From the NCBI RefSeq assembly GCF_001586275.1, contig NZ_CP014545.1, positions 620,001-684,000 of the forward strand: a stretch of 64,000 nt of DNA, in the 5' to 3' direction. This document shows positions 1 to 9,645 of this stretch, piece after piece; the stretch's first letter is position 1, and the number at the start of each line of letters is the position of its first letter. The notes below the pieces were generated by a model. It was not told where the DNA came from. It worked only from the letters and a program-made list of their open reading frames with translations, and searched no databases. A program made the position numbers and the translations under genes. This stretch comes from Sphingorhabdus sp. M41 (lineage in GTDB: Bacteria; Pseudomonadota; Alphaproteobacteria; Sphingomonadales; Sphingomonadaceae).

Positions 1-1700
1 TCGACAAAGGGCACATGGGCGACGATGGCGCCCCAGAGACCGGGATCGCTGTTGACAATTGCGCCCATCAACTCGCCGCCAGCGGAGCCGCCCGAGGCGG
101 TGATCCTGCCTTCGCTGGTATAGTTCCTGGCAATCAGGCCCCTGGCGACATCGACGAAATCGTTGAACGTATTGGTCCGCTTGGTCAGCTTGCCGTCGAG
201 ATACCAGTTGCGGCCGAGATCATCACCACCGCGGATATGCGCAATCGCATAGACAAACCCACGGTCGACCAGACTGAGCCGCGTTGTCGAGAAACTCGGG
301 GGCACGGCATAGCCATAGGCGCCGTAGGAATAGAGATGCAGCGGGGCGCTGCCGTCGATCTTGGTGTCCTTGCGATAGACCAGCGATACCGGCACCATCG
401 TGCCGTCGCGTACCTCGATCGTCAGCCGCTCAGTGACATATTGGCTGGCATCATAGCCCGAGGGAATTTCCTGCACCTTGAGCGTTTCGAGCGATCTGTC
501 GGCGAGATGGTAATCGTAGACCGTGTCCGGCGTGACCATGGAATCATAGCTGAGCCGGAGCTTGTCGACATCATATTCGGGGTTGCTATCCAGGCCCGCA
601 CTATAACTGTCTTCCGGAAAGGCAATGCGCTCGATCTGGGCCGGATCATCATAGCTCCGGATTTCTATCTGATCGAGCCCGTTCTCCCGGCCTTCGGTCA
701 CGTAGAAATCCTTGAAGGTGCAGACGTCCGTCAGGTAAAATTCGTCCGATCCGGCGATGAGTGTCGTCCAGTTGTCCGGGTCAGCAAGCGGTGCCGTGGC
801 CAGCCGGAAATTCACATGGTCGTCGTTGGTCAGGATGTAGAGCGTGCCGTCATGTTCCTCGACGTCATATTCGCGGCCGGCCTGACGCGCCGATACCAAT
901 ATCGGTTTGGCCAGCGGATCGGCGGTTGGCACCAGCCGCACTTCACTGGTTTCGTGATCGCCGGTTGCTATGGCGATATATTTTTCCGAATGGGTGAGGC
1001 CAATGCCGACGCGAAAACCTTCATCCTCCTCGTGATATAGTTCTACATCGTCGGCAATATCGCTGCCCAGAACGTGGAGCCGGGCATTGTCGGTGCGCCA
1101 TTGTTCATTGGCGAGCCCGTAGAGCAGCATTTTGGAGTCGGCCGACCAGACCAGACTCGACAAGGTGCCGGGGATGACGTCGGGCAACAGCTCTCCGCTG
1201 GTCAGATCCTTGATCCGGGCCTCGAACCGTTCCGAGCCGTTATCGTCATAGGAATAAGCCAGCAAGCGGCCATCGGGCGACACTGACGCCGCGCCCAGCC
1301 GGAAATATTCCTTGCCCTCGGCCAGGACATTTTCGTCCAGCATCAGCTGGTCCTCGCCGCCCGAAACCGCTTTGCGCCAGTGCTGGCGATATTGCATGCC
1401 TTCCTCGAACTTGCTCCAGTAGAGCCAGTCGCCGTCCTTTTGCGGGACCGTGCTGTCCTCTTCCTTGATCCGCGCCTTCATCTCCTGAAACAGCGACTGG
1501 GTCAGCTTCTTGCGGTCCGCCATATTCTGCTCGAACCATTGATTCTCTGCGTTCAGATAGGCGAGCACATCCTGGTCCTCGACCACCGGATATCGCCCAT
1601 CTTTCAGCCAGTGCCACGGGTCATCGACGACATATCCGTGCCGCTCGTAACTATGGGGACGCTGTTCTGCAAATGGCGGACGAGTCAGCTTTTTGGTCAT
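1..1700 (-). CDS. ptrB: S9-family serine oligopeptidase (oligopeptidase B-like), 3' part cut by window edge
   Basis: The reverse strand is open from an ATG at 1700 to the left edge, giving about 566 residues without a stop. The N-terminus carries the DDPWHWLKD segment typical of prolyl-oligopeptidase propeller proteins, a beta-propeller-like middle follows, and the catalytic nucleophile elbow GGSAGGELMG lies at about residue 537, with Ser539 at 84-86. The catalytic Asp and His would lie beyond the edge. The family (oligopeptidase B / prolyl oligopeptidase, usually about 680-710 aa) cleaves short peptides in the cytoplasm or periplasm; no signal peptide is visible, so a cytoplasmic site is likely. 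It is divergent from the aminopeptidase P gene. Oligopeptidase B versus prolyl oligopeptidase cannot be settled from the visible part. Confidence 0.88.
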   Translation of the reverse strand, partial: MTKKLTRPPFAEQRPHSYERHGYVVDDPWHWLKDGRYPVVEDQDVLAYLNAENQWFEQNMADRKKLTQSLFQEMKARIKEEDSTVPQKDGDWLYWSKFEEGMQYRQHWRKAVSGGEDQLMLDENVLAEGKEYFRLGAASVSPDGRLLAYSYDDNGSERFEARIKDLTSGELLPDVIPGTLSSLVWSADSKMLLYGLANEQWRTDNARLHVLGSDIADDVELYHEEDEGFRVGIGLTHSEKYIAIATGDHETSEVRLVPTADPLAKPILVSARQAGREYDVEEHDGTLYILTNDDHVNFRLATAPLADPDNWTTLIAGSDEFYLTDVCTFKDFYVTEGRENGLDQIEIRSYDDPAQIERIAFPEDSYSAGLDSNPEYDVDKLRLSYDSMVTPDTVYDYHLADRSLETLKVQEIPSGYDASQYVTERLTIEVRDGTMVPVSLVYRKDTKIDGSAPLHLYSYGAYGYAVPPSFSTTRLSLVDRGFVYAIAHIRGGDDLGRNWYLDGKLTKRTNTFNDFVDVARGLIARNYTSEGRITASGGSAGGELMGAIVNSDPGLWGAIVAHVPFV

Positions 1701-1795
1701 ATTCTCTCTATATCTCCGGCCGGATTTAGGTGGCGAATGGGTCTCGGAACCCCTATGTGTTCCCCTATAAGCTTATTCAAGGAGTTTGCTCGCCG

Positions 1796-3583
1796 ATGTT
1801 GATGTCTACATATGAAGCCCGCCTCAAGGCGTTGCGGGAACAAATGCAAAAAGACGGTCTCGACGGATTTGTCGTGCCGATCTGTGACGAGCATATGAGC
1901 GAATATGTCGGCGAATATGCGCAAAGGCTGGGCTGGCTGACCGGTTTTGGCGGTTCGGCCGGTTCGGCTATCGTGCTGAAAGACAAGGCGGCGATGTTTA
2001 TCGACGGCCGCTATGTCGTGCAGGTCCGGGATCAGGTCGACGGAAAGCTCTACGAATATGTCAATGTAGCGGATCAGAAACCGCATGAATGGCTGGCTGC
2101 CAATGCCCCAAAGGGCGCCAGGATCGGCTATGATAGCTGGCTGCACACCCGCGAATGGGCGGAGACTGCAAGCAAGGCGCTGACCAAGACCGGCGCCGAA
2201 CTGATCGCCGTGCAAGACAATCCGATCGATGCGGTCTGGGAAGACCAGCCGCAGCGTTCGCCGGAGAAGCTCGCCGTCCATAGCGATCAATATGCTGGCA
2301 AATCGGCGCGCGACAAGCGGGCGGATGTCGCGGCATGGCTCCAGGACAAGGGCTATGATGCCACCGTGATCGCGGCGCTGGATTCGGTCGCCTGGTTTTT
2401 CAATGTCCGCGGCAAGGATATCGCCAACACGCCGGTGCCTTTGGCATATGCAATCGTCCGGGCCGACGAAACAGCAACCCTGTTTGTCGCGCCCGAGAAG
2501 CTGACCGACGCGGTGCGCGAACATCTCGGCAATCATGTCGAAATCCGCGACTATGACGAGTTGGCTGATGCCTTGTCCGAAATGACCGGCAAAACCGTTG
2601 CGGTCGATCCGGAACGCTCTGTTGCCGCCATTTTCGAGGCGCTCGACAATGCCGGAGCCACGATCGTCAAGGATCGCGACCCGACCATCCTTGCCAAGGC
2701 GATCAAGAATGAAGCCGAAATTGCCGGTCACAAGGCCGCGCAGAAGCGCGACGGCGCAGCGCTGACCAAATTCCTGCACTGGATGGCGAACGAAGCGCCC
2801 AAGGGCGAACTGGACGAATTATCGGCGGCGGCGCGACTGCGCCAGTTCCGCGAGGAGAATCCGGAACTCAAGGATCTTTCCTTCAACACGATTTCTGCCG
2901 CCGGTGATCACGGTGCCTTGCCGCATTATAGCGTGAACGACGAGACCAATCAGCCGATCGAAATAAACTCCCTCTATCTCGTCGACAGCGGCGGGCAATA
3001 TCTCGACGGTACCACCGATGTCACGCGCGTGGTTGCAGTCGGCGAACCGACCGCCGAAATGCGCAAGCGTTACACCCAGGTGCTGCAGGGCCATATCGCT
3101 CTCGATCAGGCGGTGTTTACCAAGGGCACGACCGGTGGGCAGCTCGACATTTTGGCGCGGCAATATCTCTGGGCCGATGGCGTGGACTATGGCCACGGCA
3201 CCGGACATGGCGTCGGCAGCTATCTGTCCGTCCACGAAGGACCGCAGCGGATTGCCAGCTCCGGCGGCCTGAGCGAGGCTTTGCAGCCGGGCATGATCCT
3301 GTCCAACGAACCGGGCTATTATAAAGCGGGCGAATTCGGAATCCGCATCGAGAATCTGTTCCTCGTCGAGGAGCGGGAGATCGAGGGCGGCGAACAGACC
3401 ATGCTTGGATTCGAGACGCTGACCTTCGCGCCGCTCGAGCGCAAGCTGATTGAGGTTGCCATGTTGTCGCAGAACCAGCGCCAGTGGGTCGACGACTATC
3501 ATGCCAAGGTGCGCGCGCTGATTGCGCCACAGCTGCAAGGCGAAGCGCTGAATTGGCTGGAGGCGCAAACCGGGCCGCTCTGA
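1796..3583 (+). CDS. M24-family aminopeptidase P (Xaa-Pro aminopeptidase)
   Basis: This 595-residue protein has two creatinase-like N-terminal domains and a C-terminal pita-bread domain. The five dinuclear-metal ligands are visible: Asp397 and Asp408 (LVDSGGQYLDGTTDVTR), His471 (GTGHGVG), Glu505 (NEPGYY) and Glu519 (RIENL). It removes an N-terminal residue that precedes proline, and works in the cytoplasm. The frame is open upstream to 1730, but the ATG at 1796 is preceded by AAGGAG at 1779-1784, so it is the preferred start; an ATG at 1802 is also possible. The length matches the long, three-domain aminopeptidase P type. Together with the divergent S9 peptidase it suggests a peptide-degradation locus. 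Confidence 0.93.
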   Translation: MLMSTYEARLKALREQMQKDGLDGFVVPICDEHMSEYVGEYAQRLGWLTGFGGSAGSAIVLKDKAAMFIDGRYVVQVRDQVDGKLYEYVNVADQKPHEWLAANAPKGARIGYDSWLHTREWAETASKALTKTGAELIAVQDNPIDAVWEDQPQRSPEKLAVHSDQYAGKSARDKRADVAAWLQDKGYDATVIAALDSVAWFFNVRGKDIANTPVPLAYAIVRADETATLFVAPEKLTDAVREHLGNHVEIRDYDELADALSEMTGKTVAVDPERSVAAIFEALDNAGATIVKDRDPTILAKAIKNEAEIAGHKAAQKRDGAALTKFLHWMANEAPKGELDELSAAARLRQFREENPELKDLSFNTISAAGDHGALPHYSVNDETNQPIEINSLYLVDSGGQYLDGTTDVTRVVAVGEPTAEMRKRYTQVLQGHIALDQAVFTKGTTGGQLDILARQYLWADGVDYGHGTGHGVGSYLSVHEGPQRIASSGGLSEALQPGMILSNEPGYYKAGEFGIRIENLFLVEEREIEGGEQTMLGFETLTFAPLERKLIEVAMLSQNQRQWVDDYHAKVRALIAPQLQGEALNWLEAQTGPL

Positions 3584-3640
3584 ACCGGTTGCGGCAAAGC
3601 CGGTTGACAGGCCAGCGGTGGTGGGGAAAGAGCCAGCGCC

Positions 3641-4132
3641 ATGAAAGAACAGAAAAACCCTCGCGAAGGCTTTCGCCTGATCACACCGATGCGTGTACGC
3701 TATGCCGAATGCGATTTACAGGGCATTGTCTTCAATGCCCATTATCTCGCCTTTGCCGATGTCGGCATGACCGAATATATGCGCGCCCTGGTAGCGGCGG
3801 ACAGGCCGCGGGACGAACGCGATATGCTCGGCAGTTTCACGCGGCATTTTGGCGGCGACAATTGGGTGCGCCACGCCGATGTCGATTATCGTGCACCGGC
3901 AAAGGCCGATGATCTGCTCGACATCGCGGTGCGTATCACCCGCTTTGGCCGGACCAGCTATTCCCTGCTGGTGCATCTGCTGCGCGGGGAAGAACTGCTC
4001 AATGTGGTCAATCTGACCTATGTCTGGTTTGACCCGGCGACAGAGCAGGTATCTCCGGTATCTGCGAAATTCATCGAGGCGGTCAGCGATTTCGAGATTA
4101 TCAAGCCGGAGCGGGCAGTCGTCAACGCCTAG
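3641..4132 (+). CDS. YbgC/4-hydroxybenzoyl-CoA-type acyl-CoA thioesterase (hotdog fold)
   Basis: A 163-residue single hotdog-domain protein. The segment RVRYAECDLQGIVFNAHYL near residue 18 is the family signature, with the catalytic Asp in AECDLQGIVF. Members hydrolyse short-chain or aromatic acyl-CoA thioesters in the cytoplasm; the actual substrate cannot be read from sequence. A purine-rich stretch (GGGGAAAGAG) lies upstream of the ATG. It follows the aminopeptidase by about 57 bases and converges with the small gene ending at 4142, so it may be transcribed alone or with the peptidase. Confidence 0.88.
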   Translation: MKEQKNPREGFRLITPMRVRYAECDLQGIVFNAHYLAFADVGMTEYMRALVAADRPRDERDMLGSFTRHFGGDNWVRHADVDYRAPAKADDLLDIAVRITRFGRTSYSLLVHLLRGEELLNVVNLTYVWFDPATEQVSPVSAKFIEAVSDFEIIKPERAVVNA

Positions 4133-4141
4133 GGTCGAACC

Positions 4142-4294
4142 TCAGGGTTGCGGCTTTGCGTCGGTATCGCCAGGCACCATTTCCTTTGCCTGTGCCTTGC
4201 GGAGACGCAGATTGCCCCGCAGCTGCGCGGCGAGGCGCTCGGCTTTCTCCGCTTCCTTGCGTAATTTTTCTGATTTGGGCTGGGGTTTTGGCAT
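4142..4294 (-). CDS. Small, highly charged hypothetical protein (50 aa)
   Basis: A 50-residue reading frame beginning MPKPQPKSEKLRKEAEKAER and rich in Lys, Arg, Glu and Ala, with a likely helical or coiled-coil centre and Pro-rich ends. A second ATG five codons upstream (4309) is possible. The open frame continues back through the tRNA-Thr, which cannot be coding, so one of the internal ATGs must be the start. It converges with the thioesterase gene 9 bases away. Short basic proteins of this composition are common in sphingomonads, but I do not recognise a function. Lying next to a tRNA, it could instead be non-coding. Confidence 0.5.
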   Translation of the reverse strand: MPKPQPKSEKLRKEAEKAERLAAQLRGNLRLRKAQAKEMVPGDTDAKPQP

Positions 4295-4425
4295 GGCGTC
4301 TGATTGCATTATCTCATGAAAAACGCAACTCCGCTTGACAAGATCGCAAGCATTTGGTCTTAGCGCCTCGGTTCGGTCGAAACCGCCCGATGTGGCGGCT
4401 ATCGCCAGCGCATCAAAATGGTCCG

Positions 4426-4500
4426 GCTGCTGTAGCTCAGTGGTAGAGCGCGTCATTGGTAATGACGAGGTCGAGAGTTCAATTCTCTCTAGCAGCACCA
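4426..4500 (+). tRNA. tRNA-Thr (anticodon GGT)
   Basis: A 75-nt cloverleaf with CCA encoded. The acceptor 5' strand GCTGCTG pairs with TAGCAGC (one G-T pair). The anticodon stem CGTCA/TGACG encloses loop TTGGTAA with anticodon GGT at 4458-4460. The T arm holds the usual GTTCAAT loop. It marks the left border of the AT-richer pilus islet. Confidence 0.97.
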
Positions 4501-4995
4501 TTTGTTTAGCTTAGTGAAAATCTTTTCCCTACGGGGAGTGCCCAAGCGTGGGTACGCGATGGGTGGTTTGATCAGTCGCTTTGTCGCGCTATGGTCCTGC
4601 GTGAAACGCGCTCATATCCGCTTCGAAATCGAGAAACGTTTCTCAGAATGATTCACCTTCTTTAGAATTCGTGAGATATTCCGAACTGCTTATTCGTTTC
4701 AAAACAAGGATATCAATCTCTTGGTTCGCCCGCATTTGTTGAATCAAATCAGGCTGAAACTTCAGTGAATAATGTTCCGCAAGAGAATTCAGCAACGCCA
4801 GATAAAGCCTGAGCAAATGGACGGCGCTTAGCCAGTGCATGCCACATGTCAGGTGACGGTTCAGGCCAGCGAAACGCCTTCACGACGGTCCCGACCCACT
4901 TTGACCGCACTATTCCTTAAGGGCCCATTAACTATCTTCACAAAGGAACGGTTGAAACCTGCCGTGCTAGTGGCAGTGATATCAGGAGAATTTAA
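4501..4995. other. Non-coding stretch between tRNA-Thr and the pilin-like gene
   Basis: About 495 bases without a convincing gene. One 65-codon reverse frame (4643-4840) has no ribosome binding site or recognisable content. The stretch is visibly more AT-rich than the flanking housekeeping DNA. The right end holds the leader of the next gene, with AGGAGA just before the ATG at 4996. I see no tRNA-derived direct repeat or integrase. Confidence 0.6.
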
Positions 4996-5427
4996 ATGCT
5001 GAAATCGCCGTTATTTAGACCAATTGCCATCGCGGTAACAATTATAAGCGGCTCTTTATTCGCGCTCCCCGCCCATGCAGCGCCTAACGATTCGGGAGGC
5101 TTCTCGGTGGGCGTCACTGTACCGGTGATTTGTGATCTAGAAGCCTCGGATTTTATTATCGATCAGACGACCAACATGATTACAGGTCAGGTGCAGGAAT
5201 ATTGCAATAGCTCTCGTGGGTTTCATGTTCTGGCCAATCATCGGCCTTTGCTCAGCGGTGAGCAAGTTGATTTGACCTATGGCGGCGTGCCTTCAGAGCT
5301 TGCAGCGAGTGGATTCTCCTCGGTTGCATTCCGGTCGGGTGCACGTTTCGGTTACGTGCCGATAACCATTCGTGCAAATAATGTTGAGGGTCCGATCGCG
5401 CTCAGTTTTGCAGTTACAGCCCTCTAA
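4996..5427 (+). CDS. SCPU-type pilin-like secreted protein (accessory fimbrial subunit)
   Basis: A 143-residue protein with a clear Sec signal peptide ending around AHA-AP (residue 28). The mature part has the archaic-pilin layout: a short N-terminal strand (FSVGVTVPVICDLEA) with one Cys, a second Cys about 25 residues on (EYCNSS), and a final beta strand rich in alternating hydrophobics (ALSFAVTAL). This resembles spore coat protein U-domain subunits of archaic chaperone-usher pili, assembled in the periplasm by donor-strand exchange. It is convergent, 3 bases away, with the tip-subunit gene of the pilus operon, so it is under separate control. The assignment as subunit is by pattern and neighbourhood. 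Confidence 0.65.
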   Translation: MLKSPLFRPIAIAVTIISGSLFALPAHAAPNDSGGFSVGVTVPVICDLEASDFIIDQTTNMITGQVQEYCNSSRGFHVLANHRPLLSGEQVDLTYGGVPSELAASGFSSVAFRSGARFGYVPITIRANNVEGPIALSFAVTAL

Positions 5428-5430
5428 ACA

Positions 5431-6312
5431 TCAGACAGCAGTGACGGTGACGGTAACCCGGTCATCATAGTGCCCCGCGCGCACGCCGGCCACTGGGCCA
5501 GCCTGCGCCCGCATCGCGTGCATCTGCCCTAGCGATGAAGTGTGCTCGCTGAAGGTAAACTGATTGCTGCCCCCCAAATTGACGATATGTTGGTCCATTC
5601 GTAACTGGTAAGGTATTCTGTCACGCCCGTTGGCATGCAGCAAATCTCCGCCATTCTCGGACCTGAAGGTGACCAGATAGGCCGAGGTGCTCCAGACTCT
5701 GACCCCGAACGGATCTGATCTGCTAACTTCCGTAGCATTCAGGTCACCAAGGTTAATGCGCGCAACCTCGCCAGATCCGGTAGCTCCCACAACCCGGATG
5801 CTCACAGCCGACGGAATGTTGACATTTATCGTCAAAAGCATCGTGTCGGTCACAGCACCGGAAGGATCAATCATGTTCAACTGTATCTGTTCGCTGTGAA
5901 ACCCCGCTTTGATTCCCCACTCGCTTGGAACGGTTAGAATGAAGGGGACATTGCGGCCGTTATCCGATTTTGGCAGGTTCGGAATGAACAGATCGCTCGC
6001 CGAGGTTCCGGTAGCGCTTTCTGACGGCAGGATGGACAGGCTGGTCGACCCCGATCTCAACATATATTGGAGATTTTCGGAAATCGCCGAACCATTCAGC
6101 CTGGCGAATCTCACCGAAGCCGAACAGGGGCTCGAGCCATCATTGCGGACCCGGATAGAAAAATTCTCCCGAGAGGCTTCGCCGGGCCCTATTTTGATGC
6201 CCGAAACCACTACAGTTTGCGATTTATCAACAAACTCCGGCTGACATTCTGCGGCTAGCGCGGGAAACGCGAACAGCGTCAAACTCATCGTCAATATTGA
6301 GAGAATTCGCAC
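5431..6312 (-). CDS. Fimbrial tip/adhesin subunit of the archaic chaperone-usher pilus
   Basis: A 293-residue secreted protein with a signal peptide ending near ALA-AE (residue 20). It is about twice pilin length, as expected of a two-domain tip adhesin: an N-terminal receptor-like domain with two Cys (AECQPEF and SSPCSAS) and a C-terminal pilin-like domain that ends in the alternating strand RVTVTVTAV. It is the last gene of the pilin-chaperone-usher-tip operon, 9 bases after the usher. This gene order is that of Csu-like archaic systems. The ligand is unknown; function rests on position, size and fold pattern. Confidence 0.7.
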   Translation of the reverse strand: MRILSILTMSLTLFAFPALAAECQPEFVDKSQTVVVSGIKIGPGEASRENFSIRVRNDGSSPCSASVRFARLNGSAISENLQYMLRSGSTSLSILPSESATGTSASDLFIPNLPKSDNGRNVPFILTVPSEWGIKAGFHSEQIQLNMIDPSGAVTDTMLLTINVNIPSAVSIRVVGATGSGEVARINLGDLNATEVSRSDPFGVRVWSTSAYLVTFRSENGGDLLHANGRDRIPYQLRMDQHIVNLGGSNQFTFSEHTSSLGQMHAMRAQAGPVAGVRAGHYDDRVTVTVTAV

Positions 6313-6321
6313 ATTAAACTC

Positions 6322-8817
6322 CTATTCGCCTGCAGCGTTCAAATCTAGTTCACCAATGCGAAATAGACCATCATTTTCTGCCGGTACAGTGATTGTAAAC
6401 ATTCTACCTACGCTGTCGATTGTAACCTGATAGGATTTTCCTGGTGCCAGCCCCACGATTCCGAAACGTCCGGTTGAGTTGGTAAAGAAGGACATGGGCT
6501 CAAAACCCTCGTCATCCTCGGAAGTGATTTTGCCGGAAACCAGCATTACCGGAAGACCATCGGCTACGAGCGTACCCAAGGCGCTCACATACCGGTCATC
6601 CCCGACAATTATCTTATATCCACTGTGAAACGCCGGGTCGACGTAGACAACACCGTCGCCGATATCATAGCCCGGTTCGAGGCTGTCGACGTCAAATTGC
6701 ACGCTTTGCCCGGAATAGGAGGACAGGTCGGACTGAACCGCTGCTCCTAGAGCGCCACTGCGCGCAGAATATTCATTGTCGCTCAGACTGCGTCCGGAGA
6801 TTACGTTGCGTCCCTTCAATGAAGGGTGCGGTTTCACGATCGCAAATGAATCTGAGATCGGACGCCCTATGCCGAATGCGCCGTCCGCAAATGCGATCGA
6901 AGTTCCGAACTGCAATCGTGCGCGTGGTTCATCGGTGATATTGCCTAAGTTACTACCATCGGTAAACACGGAGGCCCGCGCCTGAAAACGATTGCCGACA
7001 TAGTCAAGGCTGGCATCAGCGCTTGTCTGACCCTCCGAGTCGCTGAAACTCACGTCATAGCCAACTGATCCCACTCCATTATCCGATCCACGCGAAACAG
7101 TGGCACGGGTAGTTGCGGTACGGCTGCGGTAGTCCACATTTGCGCGATGATCACCCCCGAACACATAGGAAATTCCGATGCGCACGCCAAAATTATCGTT
7201 GGCAAAATCGTCATCGCCATATTCAGCACCGGCAGTCAGCCGAAGACGGTCATTCAGTCGGTGAATAATATCAAAATATGCTGAAGTGCGATTGGCAAGT
7301 CCTCCGCCACGTCGGGAATGGTTAAGCCCGGTGCTTACATATGTTCGTTCAGAGACACTTTGTGTGTAGCTGGCGCTTAGGCTGAGCAGGTCGAAGCTGC
7401 TCGGTATTATGTCTCCAACCGTCTGATAGTTGGCCGATTCATAATCGACTGTCAGGCTAAATTGCTTGCGATTGGAAAAGCTGTTTCCGGCTCGTATTCG
7501 ATAGCCTGCGCGCGCAGCAAACCCGGTACTGTCACCTCTACTTACCGCTGCCTGAACATCAAAAACTCCAGGAACAACCTGAGGGACTATTGTCATTTCT
7601 CCTGCAACAAGCTGGAGAGCTTCTGAAATCTGGGTGGCCCCGCCGAGCACGAGATTTTCCGATATTCCGCGACGATAAGAACCCGTAAAAACCGGATCAT
7701 CGCTATAGACTGGCTCAAAACTCAAGTTTCTCGCAATAACGCCCAAGCCTAAAGTATATTCTTCTTCCCCAACCTCAAGATCAAGGGGTTCAAAGAAATA
7801 ATCAAGATCAATGGTCTGTTCTCGTCCTGCGGAATCCCGGATACGCAATTGTACATCATTGGATCCGACTTGCAGCGGCAAATTGGCAAGATCGTAACGT
7901 CCTGCGTCCAGCTCGAATGTCTGATACTGGCCGCCGTTGATCACCACATCTACTGTAGAGCGGCTGTCGAGGAAAACCTCACGCCCACCCAGCCGCGTAA
8001 TCGGCTGGAATGGATTGAAAATCTGCCGCCTCTTTTCAACCGCGATGCCGCCGATGAATGGCGTTCTTAACAATGTAATGTTTGACAGGCGCAAATCACC
8101 GGCGCTGAACCGTCGATAATGTTCCGGCTGATCGTAAACCGCCCTAACACTGCGGCGGTAGAATTTATATTTGTCCTCGAACTGGTCGCTCAGCGCACCG
8201 TCAACTTCGACCACGATATTTTGGTAGCGAGCCGCGCCAAAAACAAAAACCTCCGGTTTCTGGGCACCGTCGCGTTCACTATATTCGAGATTCGTGTTGA
8301 AATTCATATAGCCGCTGAAATCGGCCGGTTCAGTTGTGGGCAAGGTCAGCTGAGAGCGGTTGGGGAGTGACTGTCCCAGAGTTCCCGTGGGTCGATATTC
8401 CCCGTTAATACTATCAACCACAATTTCGAGCCGCGTTTTGTCAAACCGGATTTCAATCTGCGTCGCTGAAAGGTCGCTTGACGTTACAAATGTTCGATCA
8501 GCGAAAGCTTCCGCCAGACGTTGTTTCCCGGCCTCATTGAGCAATGGTGCCATCTGCTCCAGCAGCGATGCCGTTTCAAATAGCGCCTCCCCGTTGGGCT
8601 CCAGTTCCAACATGACGTCGCCCAAGACCCGGCGATCGTATATCAGCGGGACGGAAAATGAGATCCGGCGTGGTTGTGGAATGGGATCAACTTGCGCTGT
8701 CTGTACTGGCAATAATTGCCAGGCCATCGCTGGCTGTCCAAACGGCATAAACATTGCGCTCGCCAATGCGAGTTTGCTGCAACGTCCCGCTAATAATTTT
8801 TTGCCCCCCCGAGTCAT
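6322..8817 (-). CDS. Outer-membrane fimbrial usher (FimD/PapC/CsuD-like)
   Basis: An 831-residue protein with an N-terminal signal segment, then the usher N-domain (SFSVPLIYDRRVLGDVMLEL), a long beta-barrel with repeated amphipathic strands and Tyr/Arg-rich loops, a plug region, and C-terminal domains ending FRIGELDLNAAGE. The length fits ushers (about 800-880 aa). Ushers form the outer-membrane pore that receives chaperone-subunit complexes and polymerises the pilus. The start ATG (8815-8817) directly abuts the stop of the chaperone gene, so translation is probably coupled. The low-scoring C-terminal carbohydrate-binding-like segment (GRFGIVGLAPGKSYQVTI) also fits archaic ushers. Confidence 0.9.
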   Translation of the reverse strand: MTRGGKKLLAGRCSKLALASAMFMPFGQPAMAWQLLPVQTAQVDPIPQPRRISFSVPLIYDRRVLGDVMLELEPNGEALFETASLLEQMAPLLNEAGKQRLAEAFADRTFVTSSDLSATQIEIRFDKTRLEIVVDSINGEYRPTGTLGQSLPNRSQLTLPTTEPADFSGYMNFNTNLEYSERDGAQKPEVFVFGAARYQNIVVEVDGALSDQFEDKYKFYRRSVRAVYDQPEHYRRFSAGDLRLSNITLLRTPFIGGIAVEKRRQIFNPFQPITRLGGREVFLDSRSTVDVVINGGQYQTFELDAGRYDLANLPLQVGSNDVQLRIRDSAGREQTIDLDYFFEPLDLEVGEEEYTLGLGVIARNLSFEPVYSDDPVFTGSYRRGISENLVLGGATQISEALQLVAGEMTIVPQVVPGVFDVQAAVSRGDSTGFAARAGYRIRAGNSFSNRKQFSLTVDYESANYQTVGDIIPSSFDLLSLSASYTQSVSERTYVSTGLNHSRRGGGLANRTSAYFDIIHRLNDRLRLTAGAEYGDDDFANDNFGVRIGISYVFGGDHRANVDYRSRTATTRATVSRGSDNGVGSVGYDVSFSDSEGQTSADASLDYVGNRFQARASVFTDGSNLGNITDEPRARLQFGTSIAFADGAFGIGRPISDSFAIVKPHPSLKGRNVISGRSLSDNEYSARSGALGAAVQSDLSSYSGQSVQFDVDSLEPGYDIGDGVVYVDPAFHSGYKIIVGDDRYVSALGTLVADGLPVMLVSGKITSEDDEGFEPMSFFTNSTGRFGIVGLAPGKSYQVTIDSVGRMFTITVPAENDGLFRIGELDLNAAGE

Positions 8818-9552
8818 CTATGGTTCGACTTTAATTTTTATGGAATCAGGCACAAGTTCTTCATCCAGAGAGATGAAGAAGCTTCGAATTCGGCCAGGCC
8901 CAATAACGCCTACGCCAATCTTGCGGGTCATCTCGTCACCCTTGTAACTTTCGCTGAACGACTGCCCATTTTGAGTGGTTCCAGTAATCGTCCAATCAGA
9001 AAGGCCTGCCATGAAATATCCGGTTCCATCGTTGGCCAACCGGACCTGGATGCCTGATTCTTCTTCTACTACTTTCGGTTCAATTGATCGAATGGCCGCC
9101 ACAGGAGACACGCCATCCGGTACGACATTCACCAATACGTTATAATTGATAACCACCTGGACTTGCGAAGCTTCGGCCTCGATTTCGACAGGTATCTGTT
9201 GAATCGACATATAGTAGATTTCAGATCTGGCCAGTTCTGGCTCACCGACATACTGGACCCTGAAAACTTGCTGCGATTTTGATTCAACCATCGCCTGCGC
9301 AGGGAAAATCAGAAAATTTTCTTCGGCCGGAGTTAGTGTGAGTTCCCCCTCTTCACTAATTTCCCCCAGCATCATTCGGACTTCAAACGGTATGTTGCGT
9401 TCACTGTCGTTGGTCAACTCGACGCGAGCGACAGAGCCACGCCCGGTTGGCTCCAGCTCTACAATCATGGGAGATACTCGAGCCGCTTGCGCTGCAGCGG
9501 GTCCGAATACCATCGCAAGAACTACCGCTATTTGAAATAATATACGAGCCAT
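8818..9552 (-). CDS. Periplasmic fimbrial chaperone (PapD-like)
   Basis: A 244-residue secreted protein with signal peptide ending about AAQA-AR. The N-terminal Ig-like domain carries VSPMIVELEPTGRGSVARVELTNDS and the F1-G1 region QQVFRVQYVGEP, matching archaic PapD-type chaperones that complement pilin subunits by donor-strand complementation in the periplasm. It sits 150 bases after the major pilin gene, with a strong terminator-like hairpin in the gap, and abuts the usher. Confidence 0.88.
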   Translation of the reverse strand: MARILFQIAVVLAMVFGPAAAQAARVSPMIVELEPTGRGSVARVELTNDSERNIPFEVRMMLGEISEEGELTLTPAEENFLIFPAQAMVESKSQQVFRVQYVGEPELARSEIYYMSIQQIPVEIEAEASQVQVVINYNVLVNVVPDGVSPVAAIRSIEPKVVEEESGIQVRLANDGTGYFMAGLSDWTITGTTQNGQSFSESYKGDEMTRKIGVGVIGPGRIRSFFISLDEELVPDSIKIKVEP

Positions 9553-9645
9553 CTACTAATCCTATACTGTTAGTATATCGCTATCGCGCCACATTTCGCC
9601 GTCATGCAAACGCTTTAACTAATTATTAACGCCGCAACGCTAATT

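Noticed and set aside
15-1040. A 341-codon forward frame at the left edge
   Set aside because: It is the antisense shadow of the S9 peptidase, whose reverse frame has a clear GGSAGG elbow.
4643-4840. A 65-codon reverse frame (Leu-rich) near the tRNA-Thr
   Set aside because: No ribosome site, no signal or family pattern, and AT-rich DNA gives such frames by chance.
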